The translations under genes and the position numbers were made by a program. A model generated the notes under the pieces. The model saw only the letters and a program-made list of their open reading frames with translations, was not told the DNA's origin and ran no database searches. Positions 1 to 10,000 of a stretch of 64,000 nucleotides of DNA are shown here, piece by piece (positions within the stretch are counted from its first letter, which is position 1; the number at the start of each line of letters is the position of its first letter). This DNA is from Stratiolaelaps scimitus (lineage: Eukaryota > Arthropoda > Arachnida > Mesostigmata > Laelapidae), in the NCBI GenBank assembly GCA_019614645.1, contig JABWDB010000035.1, positions 1,550,001-1,614,000 of the forward strand, read 5' to 3'.

Positions 1-40
1 TTGGCCAGCTCGGCCCGATGACGCAAACTCAATTCGATAA

Positions 41-197
41 GTCAGCGCGGTGGCTTGGACGGCTAAGTCTCTGGCTGTCGGAAGCCAGAGGCCGCAGGTT
101 CGAGCCCCGCTGTGTGACATATAAGAGAGCTTAAGCGTTGAAAAATTGCAGCTCCTTAAATAAACCAATAAACATTTACCATTTACCATTTACCATA
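41..197 (+). mobile_element. tRNA-derived SINE (Leu/Ser-like head)
   Basis: Positions 41-119 resemble a class II tRNA gene. It opens with GTCAGCGCGG, has an A-box-like segment near 49-62, a strong anticodon-arm hairpin (CTCTGGC paired with GCCAGAG), a B box GGTTCGAGCCC at 97-107, and ends in TGTGACA. Only the outer four acceptor pairs hold and the anticodon loop has eight bases, so it is unlikely to be a working tRNA. A short unrelated body follows, then a tail of three ATTTACC units (174-195). This is the usual architecture of a tRNA-derived SINE. It lies in the PR-Set7 intron, antisense to the gene. No target-site duplication could be defined. Confidence 0.6.
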
Positions 198-443
198 CAA
201 GGTCGTCTATAACTACTACGATTGGCTGACAAACGTCGCAAAGTCGGGCGTTATGATCGAAAGAGAGCGGTTATGACTCGATGGTGGCACATATAGATAC
301 ATACACGTACAGCTGCATACACATGGTATATTACATGAAAGTCTATTTCTGCATACAACTAGTTTCTAACATGAAAACATTTAACTCTGTGGTGCTACTC
401 TAATATTGCTGCTGTATCTCGCTAGAAATTTCCCGGCGTACAC
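198..443 (-). other. PR-Set7 intron segment
   Basis: This is the intronic sequence immediately downstream of the PR-Set7 coding exon, AT-richer than the exon. The PR-Set7 frame stays open here by chance down to 381, but the residues no longer resemble the SET domain. I see no other feature. Confidence 0.6.
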
Positions 444-1580
444 GTACGATTCTTCGCGGCGGCGGGCCTCCTTCAGATCAATGAGATCGCCGGCATACTC
501 GAGAACGTAATCGCCGACGCTTAGATCGACGTTCGACACCACGCCTCGTCCCTTGTCCTCGAACTTGACGATCTGAAACCCCGACTCGTCAGCATGTAGC
601 ACTTTTTCCTCCATGAGCATCTTTTTGTACTTGATCACCTCGCCCTTCGTTCTCCGATGACTCCGCCGAAGCTGGAAGTAGTCGGTGATGCGTTTGATAT
701 CCTTCTCCTCATCGCGACTGCGATCGTTGTTACTGGCGTTCTTGACGCCACCGTTGCCGCCGCCAGCGACGCCCCCTTTGCCGTCAGAGGCGGTCAGCTT
801 CAGCTGCTGTTGCGACGACGACGGCGACGACGACGATTTCTGTCCGGACGTTTGTTTTCGTCGGGAGGGGGCCGTCGTCGACCCTGTTTTACTCGGAGGG
901 CGGCCGCCCGTCCCCTTACGCCCCGTTGAAATCTGCCTGTCGCTGGCTCCACTCCGCTGTTGGCCTTTCTTCACGGACGACAACGCCGTCGCGTCGGGCA
1001 CGTTCTCCTTCTGTGGCTTGCTGATGCTGATGCTGTTGTTGTTGCTGTTGTTATTGTTGTTGTTATTGTTGTTGTTGCTGCTGCCGCTGTTGCCGCTGCA
1101 TTCGTTCGCGGTGTTGCTACCCTTTACGTCAACGACCGCTGGCGGGGCGGCGGCCGCCGCCGCCGCCAACGAATCCGATTGGAACGACTGGCCCTGCCCC
1201 TGCGTTGGCGACGACTGCTGCTGCACTGGTAGCGTTTGCCCTGCCGCTGCCGAAGCCGGCGGCTGTGGCGAAAAGTACCGGTCAATGTTGTGCTGTACAT
1301 AGGGCTGTTGCTGCTGCCGATGTGGGCTATTGGAGGCAGCAGCTTCAGTAGCCGCGCAAGCAGCCGCGGCGGGTTCTTTCTGTAGTTTCGCGCTGTTGCC
1401 GCTAGCGTCCGACGTTTTGCTGTCCACTGTAGTCGTTGAGACAACGCTGCCGACAGTCTCCGACTTTGGGGGCTGATGCTGCGCGTGGTGGACGCCGCCG
1501 CGAGGCCGCTTTTTCGGTGTCCGCGGCATTTCCGGCAGGACGGGCGAAGGGGTCCTCGTTGCTATGCTGCTAAGGCCCAT
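444..1580 (-). CDS. KMT5A: Histone H4K20 monomethyltransferase PR-Set7/SET8, 5' coding exon (partial)
   Basis: PR-Set7 (SET8/KMT5A) monomethylates histone H4 lysine 20 in the nucleus and acts in chromosome compaction, replication licensing and genome stability. In this reading frame, numbered from position 1658, there is a long low-complexity N-terminus with Gln, Ala, Ser and a run of ten Asn. The PIP box QHNIDRYF is at residues 122-129, a KEN motif at 217-219, and a second PIP-like motif ITDYF at 324-328 followed by basic residues RRSHRRTK. The SET domain begins with KGRGV at 369-373 and continues to VLEYAGDLID near 385-394, matching the order in animal SET8. The first in-frame ATGs are at 1580 and 1529, and I cannot decide between them. 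The frame reads into intron after REESY: candidate donors are GTGTAC after 444 (keeps the conserved Tyr) and GTACGT after 448. The catalytic core (NHS and GEE-type motifs) must lie in exons left of the window. The identity is secure, but the exon ends are not. Confidence 0.9.
1021..1080. repeat. Trinucleotide run coding poly-asparagine in PR-Set7
   Basis: A TTG/TTA-type trinucleotide run on the plus strand encodes the Asn10 and SNNNS stretch of the PR-Set7 N-terminus on the minus strand. Asn is coded by both AAC and AAT, so the tract is not a pure microsatellite. It lies in the disordered region between the two PIP-like motifs, just upstream of the KEN motif. Its length is likely to vary between individuals. 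Confidence 0.75.
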
Positions 1581-2917
1581 TCGAGGGCGCGAAGAAGTCC
1601 GCCGGAAGGCGATGGCGGGCAAATTTCGTCTTGTATCTCGATCTCTACACACAGCCACCCGCGGGTGAGTCGATCGATCGACTGTGCGTGAATGCGCTCA
1701 GCGCTTGCCGCTGACCGTCGCGCCGTTGGAATAAACGTCGTCGGCGGCGGCGGCGGCCGTATCCACTGGAATGGTGCACTAAGCGTTCGCTGGCTGGTAG
1801 TGACAACTGCTGTTGGCGCGCTCAATGACAACGAAGCTCAACAATGGCGCGCGACAGATCGATGGTTGTTAGGGGGGTGGACATTCTGCAGCAGCAGCAG
1901 CAGTAACAGCCACAACACTGAATTTTGTTGACCCCCGACTGGCCAGAACGAAATGAAGTGTCGTGGACAACTTCTCGACATTGGTTTGACAACTAGCAAA
2001 GCGTGCTACACAAGTCGGCGCACCTGACACCTGACATAACGCAAGGCACAGAACACAAGCCGGAAAACGATAGCTTTATTGACCGCAGCGGCTGCAGGTC
2101 GGACAGCCACCACCAGCACCACCGTTGGGTCAGCAGCTGAAAAACAAAGGATCCGTCGCTCGTTGACCCACGACAGGAACAGAGACCATCGGGTCACTCT
2201 CCCTCTCTCTCTGAATCAATCAGATTTCACTTCGTATCCTCTTCACATAGCTGGTAGTAGCCGATAGCAAAACACAGAACGTTCGAGGAGGTGGGCTTGG
2301 CAATAAACGACTTTTAGCATCGAGTTGGCTTCGTTCGTAGCTACGCTGGCCAACATGAACGAGCGACGCCGTAGCAGCACAAAACAACACAACAACAATC
2401 GCTAGCACTGCTGCTACTTCTGGGCAGCAAGACGCAGCCGTCCAACATGGACGAAACAGCTAACATACATACACAGCCTTGTTGTTGTCTGTTATGGCTG
2501 CTGCTGCTGCTGTTACCACCATTGCATGTGTGTGGCGAGACACCGAAAAGGCGAAGCGTCTGCGCTCCTCGCCGTCTGCGCATGTGCAACGACTATTTCT
2601 GAGCAGACGACATTCTGGCGGTAGGTTGCTTGCTCGCTCGCCCGCTCGCTGGCTGGCTGGCTCGGCTGTGGCGCGGGTGCTATGACTGACTGGCGCTGTT
2701 TGCCTATCCGGCTGGCTGGTTGACGGACTGACGGACGCCAGAGAGCCCCATCATGACGACGAAGCAAGTGAGCGCAGCTGTCGTTTGTGCTGGCGCTGCG
2801 GCGGCGGCGGCGGTGACCGCCGCTCTGACGCTGTGCGATAGGGCGCTGCTGGCGGCCTCGTCGTCTTTCGACCGGCGGGAACCAGCGCGAAAACATGTAG
2901 AAGGCTTACACAAGCAC
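1581..2917. other. GC-rich 5' flank of PR-Set7 (probable promoter/5' UTR region)
   Basis: Upstream of the PR-Set7 start codons the DNA stays GC-rich and CpG-rich to about 2.9 kb, with short runs of GCTG and CGG. Many overlapping frames are open on both strands, as is common in CpG-rich promoter DNA, and none looks like a conserved protein. I see no TATA box at a sensible position. By position it probably holds the 5' UTR and promoter. It ends at a (TA)n array. Confidence 0.4.
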
Positions 2918-2949
<32 letters not shown>

Positions 2950-2950
2950 A
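2918..2950. repeat. (TA)n microsatellite
   Basis: About 33 bases of alternating TA with one TAC interruption. It marks the boundary between the GC-rich PR-Set7 flank and AT-richer intergenic DNA. Confidence 0.95.
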
Positions 2951-3019
2951 CAAACGCTCATTGGTTAGCATCATGAAATTCTATCAGTGTGCGCCCAAGC
3001 AACATTTTGTACAACATTT

Positions 3020-3040
3020 GATATATATATATATATATTA
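3020..3040. repeat. (TA)n microsatellite
   Basis: A 20-base TA array. Confidence 0.9.
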
Positions 3041-4190
3041 GTTCGTAGTCAAGGAAGTTTCGACTATGGGTTTCAATATGTCAATTAATTTTTTTGATCT
3101 CATGTTAAATCTATTAGAAATTATTATCCCTTCTATATAGTTTATGTGTGGTATGTGTATATATAAATAATAACAAAATAATAATGACAATGAGACGAAG
3201 AAAAAGCCATGAACTGAATGATCCTTCAAGTATTGCAGGACTCTAGTCTCTCCTACTTGTTCATCCGCAGGAGAGCGAGAGAGATAGAGAGAGAGAGTAT
3301 AATTGAGTGGTTTCGGAATTGCTACATTGACCATTACCGCCACGCCATCGTTCACTTTGCTCTCACGGGAGAAGAATCAGAGTGACAGAGGGACAAGCGA
3401 ACTGATTGATTAGTATAGCTGCTATCGCAGTGAATGTTCGTTGTCTTTCGAGGCTCTGAGGTTCGGCCAGTTATATGCATCTTGACCCAGTCACCGCGTT
3501 ATTACGCCGATGAGTTCTGCTCTTTATGTTTCTCATTAGAGGGTACTGAGTTAGCGACGCGTAGCTTGTTTGACCTAAGTTGTTAGCAGGGGCTATTGTT
3601 CGTTTCGTTTTGTAGCGTATTATCGTGTGATCGCTTTCACCAAAAATGACGTTGTTGTATCGTGGGCAACAATATCTACCTGCTCACACAATAATCAAAT
3701 CATGCATCGGTCTGCCTGCGCGCTCATGCTGTTATAGCTGGTGGGAGTCCGCTCATCAACTGCAGGCTATTGTCACACTGTACGGCACTGTACAACTGCA
3801 GATGCTGCTGCTGCTGCTGTTGTTGACAACTAATAAACATTTTCCTCATAGCAAGGCTCTTAGGTATCTTTGAATGGAGGCCGCTGTGTAGCACTGCGCA
3901 GCTAACGCCAATCTATTTCTGTGTGTGTTGCCGGCTACCCCTTGGTAATTCGTTGAGGATTCACACCGCCCCGCCTCCGGTCATCAATGGCCATAGGCTC
4001 TCCAGCCACAAAGCGCGCTTCGCGACTCACCGACGGGCAACCACCAATAAGTTCCTCGGTAGGGTGGCGGTCCAACACCGTTTCTGGTGGTACCAGTCTA
4101 TCGCCGTTACCGTAACCCGATCGACACGAAGCCGACTCGGCGGCACGGCAGCACGCACCATGTCGCCCAGCAGTGCCATTGTTAAATGAA
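3041..4190. other. Intergenic DNA without a recognised gene
   Basis: Mixed-composition DNA with a GA-rich tract near 3271-3298. Open frames are short and have no recognisable protein. Nothing else is supported here. Confidence 0.4.
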
Positions 4191-4225
4191 GAATAGTCCC
4201 GTTTTCACCGTTCGCTCCTTTCCAA

Positions 4226-4453
4226 ATGAAAGGGAGACAGACTGAGAAAAGCGGGGAAAACGCGAAGTATCCACCACCACCACCGCCGCTGCCGCCGCCG
4301 CAGCTCACACGAATGAACAACGAAGTGGACACCTACGCCCAATACGGCAGAACGTCGAGCAGAACGTCAACAACGAGACATCCATTAGTCGCTAATGACA
4401 GTATCAGCGTCGGCGAGACGCGCCGCATCGACGTAACAATTACGTCAGCGTAA
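4226..4453 (+). CDS. Candidate small ORF or terminal exon, proline-rich (75 aa)
   Basis: A true ATG at 4226 opens a 75-residue frame ending in TAA. It has a charged start (MKGRQTEKSGENAKY), a proline run with one Leu near residues 16-25, and a hydrophilic Ser/Thr-rich second half containing DTYAQYG and ending TITSA. The composition looks like a disordered protein tail rather than random sequence. The frame is open only from a TGA about 48 bases upstream. A pyrimidine-rich stretch just before the ATG could be the tract of a splice acceptor, so a terminal exon is possible. I recognise no family. The opposite strand is also partly open here. Confidence is low. Confidence 0.22.
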   Translation: MKGRQTEKSGENAKYPPPPPPLPPPQLTRMNNEVDTYAQYGRTSSRTSTTRHPLVANDSISVGETRRIDVTITSA

Positions 4454-5277
4454 ACAGCAAAAGAAAAAAATGAAGCACGTTGACGGACGGTAGCAGCCGG
4501 CTAGCACCGGAAGAAAAACGAAAGCAATAAGGGGAAACGCAAATTTTACCTTGGCTACCGTGAGATGTGGCAATCTGGCCGCCTTTCAGACCTAATCGAG
4601 GAGGATTGGTCGATAAGTTGGCGCCGGGGGACGGCAAGAGATATAAAAACAAATATCGAATCGTGCTGCAATCTCCTCGTAACCTACAACAGCCTGTCTG
4701 CTCATGCCATGGCTAGATCGGTTGTTGATATTTGCGTAACGACCGCAAACTCCGCCCCGCTGAACGGGCGCTGACTGATTTTCAGGACAGTCGCCACTAG
4801 ACGAGCGGAACTGAACAGGACACGTGCCTGAACGTTCAGGCTACCGATGACCCGGAGCAGCAGGGAACGAATCGTGGAAATATGGAGTACGGCGTATTCG
4901 ACGATGCACTGCCACGCGTCCTGTCCTGCTCCGGTGGGTAGCACTACTCGGCTAGGGCCAGGAGGTTTGCGGGAGCTCACAATATCGCACGCAAGGTCTG
5001 CTGCATTGGGGATTTGTCTCTGGCGATATTTCTGTCTCTATTTGGCTGTCTGTTTGAGTGTCGTCCTTCTTGCTCCACGCTATTCACTATTCATCTAAGC
5101 AGCTAACTAGAGCGACTCACGCAACGGTTCGTTGTTGAGTATAGGGTAGCGACGGCTGGAGAGGTTGGTGCTGCAAGTCTGACGTGCAAACACTTCACAC
5201 AGACTCGCGCACATACTTGCTCGGCTGGCGTGAACGCTTCCGAGAGTGTTCTGTAATACTTCCAGCTGTAAGCAGCG

Positions 5278-5346
5278 ACGATGACGGCAACAGCAACAAC
5301 AGCAACAGCAGTAGTAGCAGCAGCAGCAACAACAACGACAGCAACA
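5278..5346. repeat. CAG/CAA/AGC trinucleotide-rich tract
   Basis: Interrupted CAG/CAA/AGC triplets, open in several frames on both strands (poly-Gln, poly-Ser or poly-Asn one way, poly-Leu or poly-Cys the other). This is simple-sequence DNA, and I do not read a gene from it. Confidence 0.8.
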
Positions 5347-5463
5347 AACCAGCGGGGGCTGGGGCAGCTGCTGGGGCAAATGCAACACGGAACCAAGAAC
5401 ATATGACGTGCCCAATTATAGCCACGTTTATCAGATTTTCTGACCTGGATAGAGCACCGGAAT

Positions 5464-5484
5464 TCTCTCTCTCTCTCTCTCTCC
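5464..5484. repeat. (CT)n microsatellite
   Basis: A run of CT repeats ends in CCAG directly before an ATG at 5487. It therefore resembles a polypyrimidine tract with a splice acceptor. Confidence 0.9.
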
Positions 5485-5486
5485 AG

Positions 5487-5714
5487 ATGGGCGGCGGTGA
5501 CAGCGGCAGCCTGCAAGCACTAATAACACGCGTAAGCAAAGAAGCACCGCTCTCACTAATCCCTCTTGTGGTGATGCGACGCCGTCTCACGAGCACAGCC
5601 GGTGCACGCGATTCGGCGCCACTACACCACACTGCTGGCAAGTTTTACCACCTTGGCACGATGCGTCACGAATGCGCCGATCCACGCTCGCACGCGTACA
5701 CACGCAACCAATGA
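5487..5714 (+). CDS. Candidate exon/ORF after a CT tract (75 aa), unrecognised
   Basis: An ATG directly after CTCTCTCTCCAG opens a 75-residue frame beginning MGGGDSGSLQALITR and ending SHAYTRNQ before TGA. A possible donor (GTAAGC) lies inside at about 5532. The frame reads through without a stop, and the acceptor-like context is favourable. The CT tract is also a microsatellite, so this context may be accidental. I recognise no domain. Confidence 0.2.
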   Translation: MGGGDSGSLQALITRVSKEAPLSLIPLVVMRRRLTSTAGARDSAPLHHTAGKFYHLGTMRHECADPRSHAYTRNQ

Positions 5715-6245
5715 GACGTAGACACGCGCAAAACTTGGAAATTCACCCACCAACATCACCGTCATATCCGTGTTTGTTCGCCGGCGAGTGCAGGCCAACT
5801 GTGTCGAAAAGTACAGAGTGTTGCTGCGAAAACAATGATCCTGCGGGGGGGTATACTCCCCCTGGAGTTGTATGGCCTCCCTACGGAATTCGCACGTGGG
5901 CAAGCTAGCTCTTTCAGGGCAACGTGTCGTGGTAAACGATCTAGGAAATAATAAGATATAGGATACGCATAAGGGCATGGAAAAAGTCCCCCCTTTTTGT
6001 ATACGAGTATGCTCCTGTATGTAGATATTTTATTTAATTATTTATTTACTTTATCTATTTGGTGAAATTGGACCTACGACCGTATTAGTTTTCCTGATAC
6101 CTCTGCCTCACAACTTAAAAAAATTGCCGATCTCCCCTCAGCCATCAATGCAGCTTACTGTTCATTCGATTCCGGGACGGATTGCATATCTTATCGAACA
6201 CACTCCATTGTAGTTCACATAGGGAGGGTCGAATCGCTGCATTCA

Positions 6246-6265
6246 ATAATAATAATAATATTAAT
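6246..6265. repeat. (AAT)n microsatellite
   Basis: A short run of AAT triplets. Confidence 0.85.
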
Positions 6266-6881
6266 AGCAGATATATTGGTTGAGTAGACCGCAGAACTGA
6301 GAGAGCAGCCGGAGGAGCTGGGATTGATAGCACGGAAGAATCAAGCAGTGAGATGGAAATAAAGAAAAATACCCTATCATTATCTGATATCATGGATTCC
6401 CCCCTGAAATACATAACCCCTTCATCAGTTATGTATTTCGCTCAGTTGTTCCTCAAGCAACCCTTAGCTCTTGGCCCCCCGGGGCCCACTTTTCTGCATG
6501 TACAACGCGATACACATACATTGACCTGGTGACCCCTGCCATTTTTCCATACGCAGGTACATATCAAGCTTCTTATTTTATTTCCCCCGCCTTCCGTCCG
6601 CCAGCGAATGCTATTTCACAGACCCCCCGTGCGGGACTCAACTCTGAATCAACAACAATCGTCCCCCGCATTTCATTTGACTGTGGACTGTCTCGCGGCA
6701 ATCTCGAGGACAACTCCACTGTTGAGAACAGTCAACAACACCCCCCCGCCAATCCCCCTCCGTCAGCGGTTGTGCTTATCTTTCTTCTATCTGTCTCCTT
6801 GTCCCGATGCACAATGCTTGTTCTGGTGATCTCCAGGAAGATTTGCAGTAGCATTTCCTCCCCTTCGTATCTCATCTCTAG

Positions 6882-7001
6882 ACATATGGCGCTGACTCAA
6901 GCGACTGGCTTAAGTGCAGGGAGAACAAGGTGGCGCAAGGCTGCCAGTACGCCATGGACGGCGGCGGCGGATATATTCTCCAAGCGCTGCTAATTGGACA
7001 C
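6882..7001 (+). CDS. Candidate internal coding exon (40 codons), unrecognised protein
   Basis: A strong acceptor precedes this segment: a long pyrimidine-rich stretch (about 6852-6879) ending CTCTAG, with the exon starting at 6882. The next 120 bases form exactly 40 open codons, from TYGADSSDWL through KCRENKVAQG and CQYAMDGGGG to YILQALLIGH. They end at a possible donor GTGCGA at 7002. Codon use is GC-rich at third positions compared with the AT-rich flanks, and an in-frame stop lies just before the acceptor. The pattern of Tyr-Ala, a Gly-rich turn and a hydrophobic strand ending in Gly loosely recalls ADP-ribosyltransferase folds, but I cannot support that assignment. The partner exons were not found. 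Confidence 0.35.
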
Positions 7002-7019
7002 GTGCGAAGGATCGGCCTT

Positions 7020-10000
7020 CGACATAGAAATACAACGCTTGCGCTGATCAGAGACTATTGTAAAAACGACAACTCCTATCAGATTTTTAGCTCTCTGCGT
7101 AAATGCAAGCCACTGTTATGTTTGTTTTTTTTTGCTTGACCTCGTCAACGTCTCTCTCCCTTCCTCTCTGTCTCTCTCTCTCTCTTGTTGATTCAGAAAC
7201 ATATTGGGGGGTAACAAAAAAGCAATTGGTTGATAACTAAATATTATCAATCCCTGCTCATCGCCTACGAGAATGATCACGTTGACGCATCTCGTGGAAA
7301 TCATGTCGTTTACATGCAAACAAATTAAGGTTTGGTGTTAAAATTAATTAATTTTCAATCATTGTGGAATTACTGACGGAAGAACATCTCGACCCAAAGA
7401 GGTTCCTCGGTTACTGAATGAGTGAATCAGTTTCATTATTGAGGCCTCGTAAGAAACTCAAGCTATTCAAGGTCTACAGCTAGGCGTCTTATAGACGTTT
7501 TACTGTATTTCATTATTAATAGTCTCGGCGTTCTTACTACACACACACACACACATAAATATATTTATAATACATAACATGGGAACTGTGTATGCCTGAC
7601 TACATTCCCATATACTAACTCTTCTTTGCCACGCATGTTGCAACGGTCAAATCGTCAGCAACGTACACGAGTCTACGAGTGAAATTTTGCTAATCGTGAA
7701 TACCGAAGATCAACCCTCCCAGGGAGGAAATCTATCATTACTGGTAGCAGAATAACGTTTCCTGCCCTTGATAATGATAGCGGTAGTAGAATCAGTGGCG
7801 AAAACACATCACCAGGGTAAAAAGGCAAACATAAAAACATTCGTATTTTAATAGCAGAAGTACATATGGTTTGGAATAGCCGATAGCGGTGGCTAATTTC
7901 CAATCATGGCAATGCCCAACTGGCAATGCCCCCCAGACTAAAAAAAAGGTGCTGTTAAGCATCGACAATCGTGTTCAAGTTGCCACTAGAAGTCACTAAG
8001 ACGCCATCTAACTAAACAATAAAATGTTGGACTGAGATCAATAATAAAATCGAACAAAGAAAACATTTATAAACAGTGGATTTCAAACGTTATTCCTTCC
8101 CTCCTCAATGTAAGCTGATACACAAATCATCAATCGAAGCGAGGGCCTGTCCCACAGGATCGTCCTGTATTGAACCGGATTGTTATTGTTGTTGTTATTA
8201 GGATTGGGCGACAGCCAATGGGAAGATGGAAACAAACCAGGTAGACAGGTAGACCTAACAAACCAGGTAGACAGGTAGTTACCTAATAAACCAGGTAGAC
8301 CTAACGAAATTCGAGCTCCAGATTTGGCTCTATTCGAGTTACTGTAGCTGAGTGATTGGCCCTGTCTATGCGCTGCTTGTTTATGAGACTTTTGCCGGCG
8401 CCGAACGAATATCTCAAGGTCGACTGCGGATTTGGTAGCACCGCTAGCAACGCTACGCTCAAGGACATGCCCACATTGATGTTAAACCAACATCAGTATC
8501 TCTTTTTTTAGCTCCCATCATCCGCGACTTGCGCTCGCTAGTCGTTGCATTATCATCTGACGTTTCCAGGTCGACAGTGAGCAGGTGTTCTGGAGTGCGG
8601 AAAATACATGACGGGCCACAGTTGCCCATGACGCTCAATGCGCGCTCATATCCAGTCCGCGAATTTACAACTTTTTGCAACACATCGGGAGTGGTGGATG
8701 GAATATTCAAGGATACGGTTGGATTAGCCACCTCTCAGTTAAAGGGTCAGCTAAGTTTAGCATTAGCTAATTCAAGTTATATGTAATCGATATTCAGATA
8801 CAATCAGGCGTTTTTCTTTCCAAAACACAAGTTAGCGCGCACTCGTATTCTATTGTACGATAGTATTGTCTATATATTCAGGATATGTCATCCGGGGTTT
8901 ATTTCCAATTAGTGATGAATTTCCCAATAATTGGGGACAGAGTGCCAGGTCATGGCCACCCCGAAGCAGGCGATGGCACTGCCTCTCTGCCTCTTGGCAA
9001 CGAGGGAAAGGCGCTGCAGCGATATGTTGATTCACATTCAATACACTCTTGTTCTCGCTGGCCGGTACGGGATCTCACTCTCTCTGCCAATTTCTAGTCC
9101 ATACAATCAATATGAACGGGAGAGCTACTCTGTTTGATTGGTATCTCCATTCTATAATATAATTATATTATATTACGAGCAGAAATCCCTTGCTTATGTT
9201 CGATTCCATCCTCATGGGGGCGTTTATGCCAATACATGCCTATCAGTGTTCCGCATTGATCAGGTATGACTCAGCGTCCAGAGCGTGCGTTGTTATCCTA
9301 GCGCTGATCGTTGCAGGACAAATAAAGGCTGCCGCTGGCACAAGAAGCGACTATCAACAAATCTGCAATATGATGTTGGTGTTACTAAAAATTACGTATC
9401 TATAAAGAAACAATAGAAGGAATTTAGCATGTATATGCCCCAGAGATCAAAGTAATGCCAAGCGCGCCGATTCTATGGAAAACCCAGACTCTCGGCAGAG
9501 GATGGTGGTTTTAGCAGGCAGAGGCGGCGTTTTGTCATCCACGCCAACCCCCCTGCACTAGATCGGCTCACTTTCACGGAGATTGGAAGGTGTCTCTGGT
9601 GGTTTCCGTGCGTTTGAAGGAAATTTCTTCCTCTAAAAAATTACCTAATTCATACCGGAATGAATCGATATACCCGACAGAGCTAGAGCTAAATATGTAA
9701 CTGTCATGGTATTTTACTAATTTTTGTGATCACCAAAAATGCGATATGTCAATGTCTTTTTAATATTGTCTAAGTGTGGGCATTACAAAAATGATCAGTA
9801 TAGTACCAATCCTAGATATGCGATTTCGAGATCTGTGAATGATCTCTTGCTTTGCTCCGATATGATTAAAAGATACATCAGCAATTATTTCTATTGCCAG
9901 CAGCGGTTGTTTCTATTGCCAAATAGACAAAATGCATGTAAAGCTTTTTCTTATGCTTACCGTTATCTTATAGTGCTGCTGATAGCGGCACCGGTCGGCA

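Noticed and set aside
41..119. Functional tRNA-Leu or tRNA-Ser gene
   Set aside because: Three of seven acceptor pairs fail and the anticodon loop has eight bases. A SINE-like tail follows.
685..1302. Plus-strand ORF with poly-Leu and poly-Ala opposite PR-Set7
   Set aside because: It is the antisense shadow of the PR-Set7 exon. The Leu run is the complement of the poly-Asn tract.
5195..5641. Minus-strand ORF with a long Leu run
   Set aside because: The Leu run is the reading of CAG/CAA/AGC triplets on the other strand, and the frame begins without conserved sequence.
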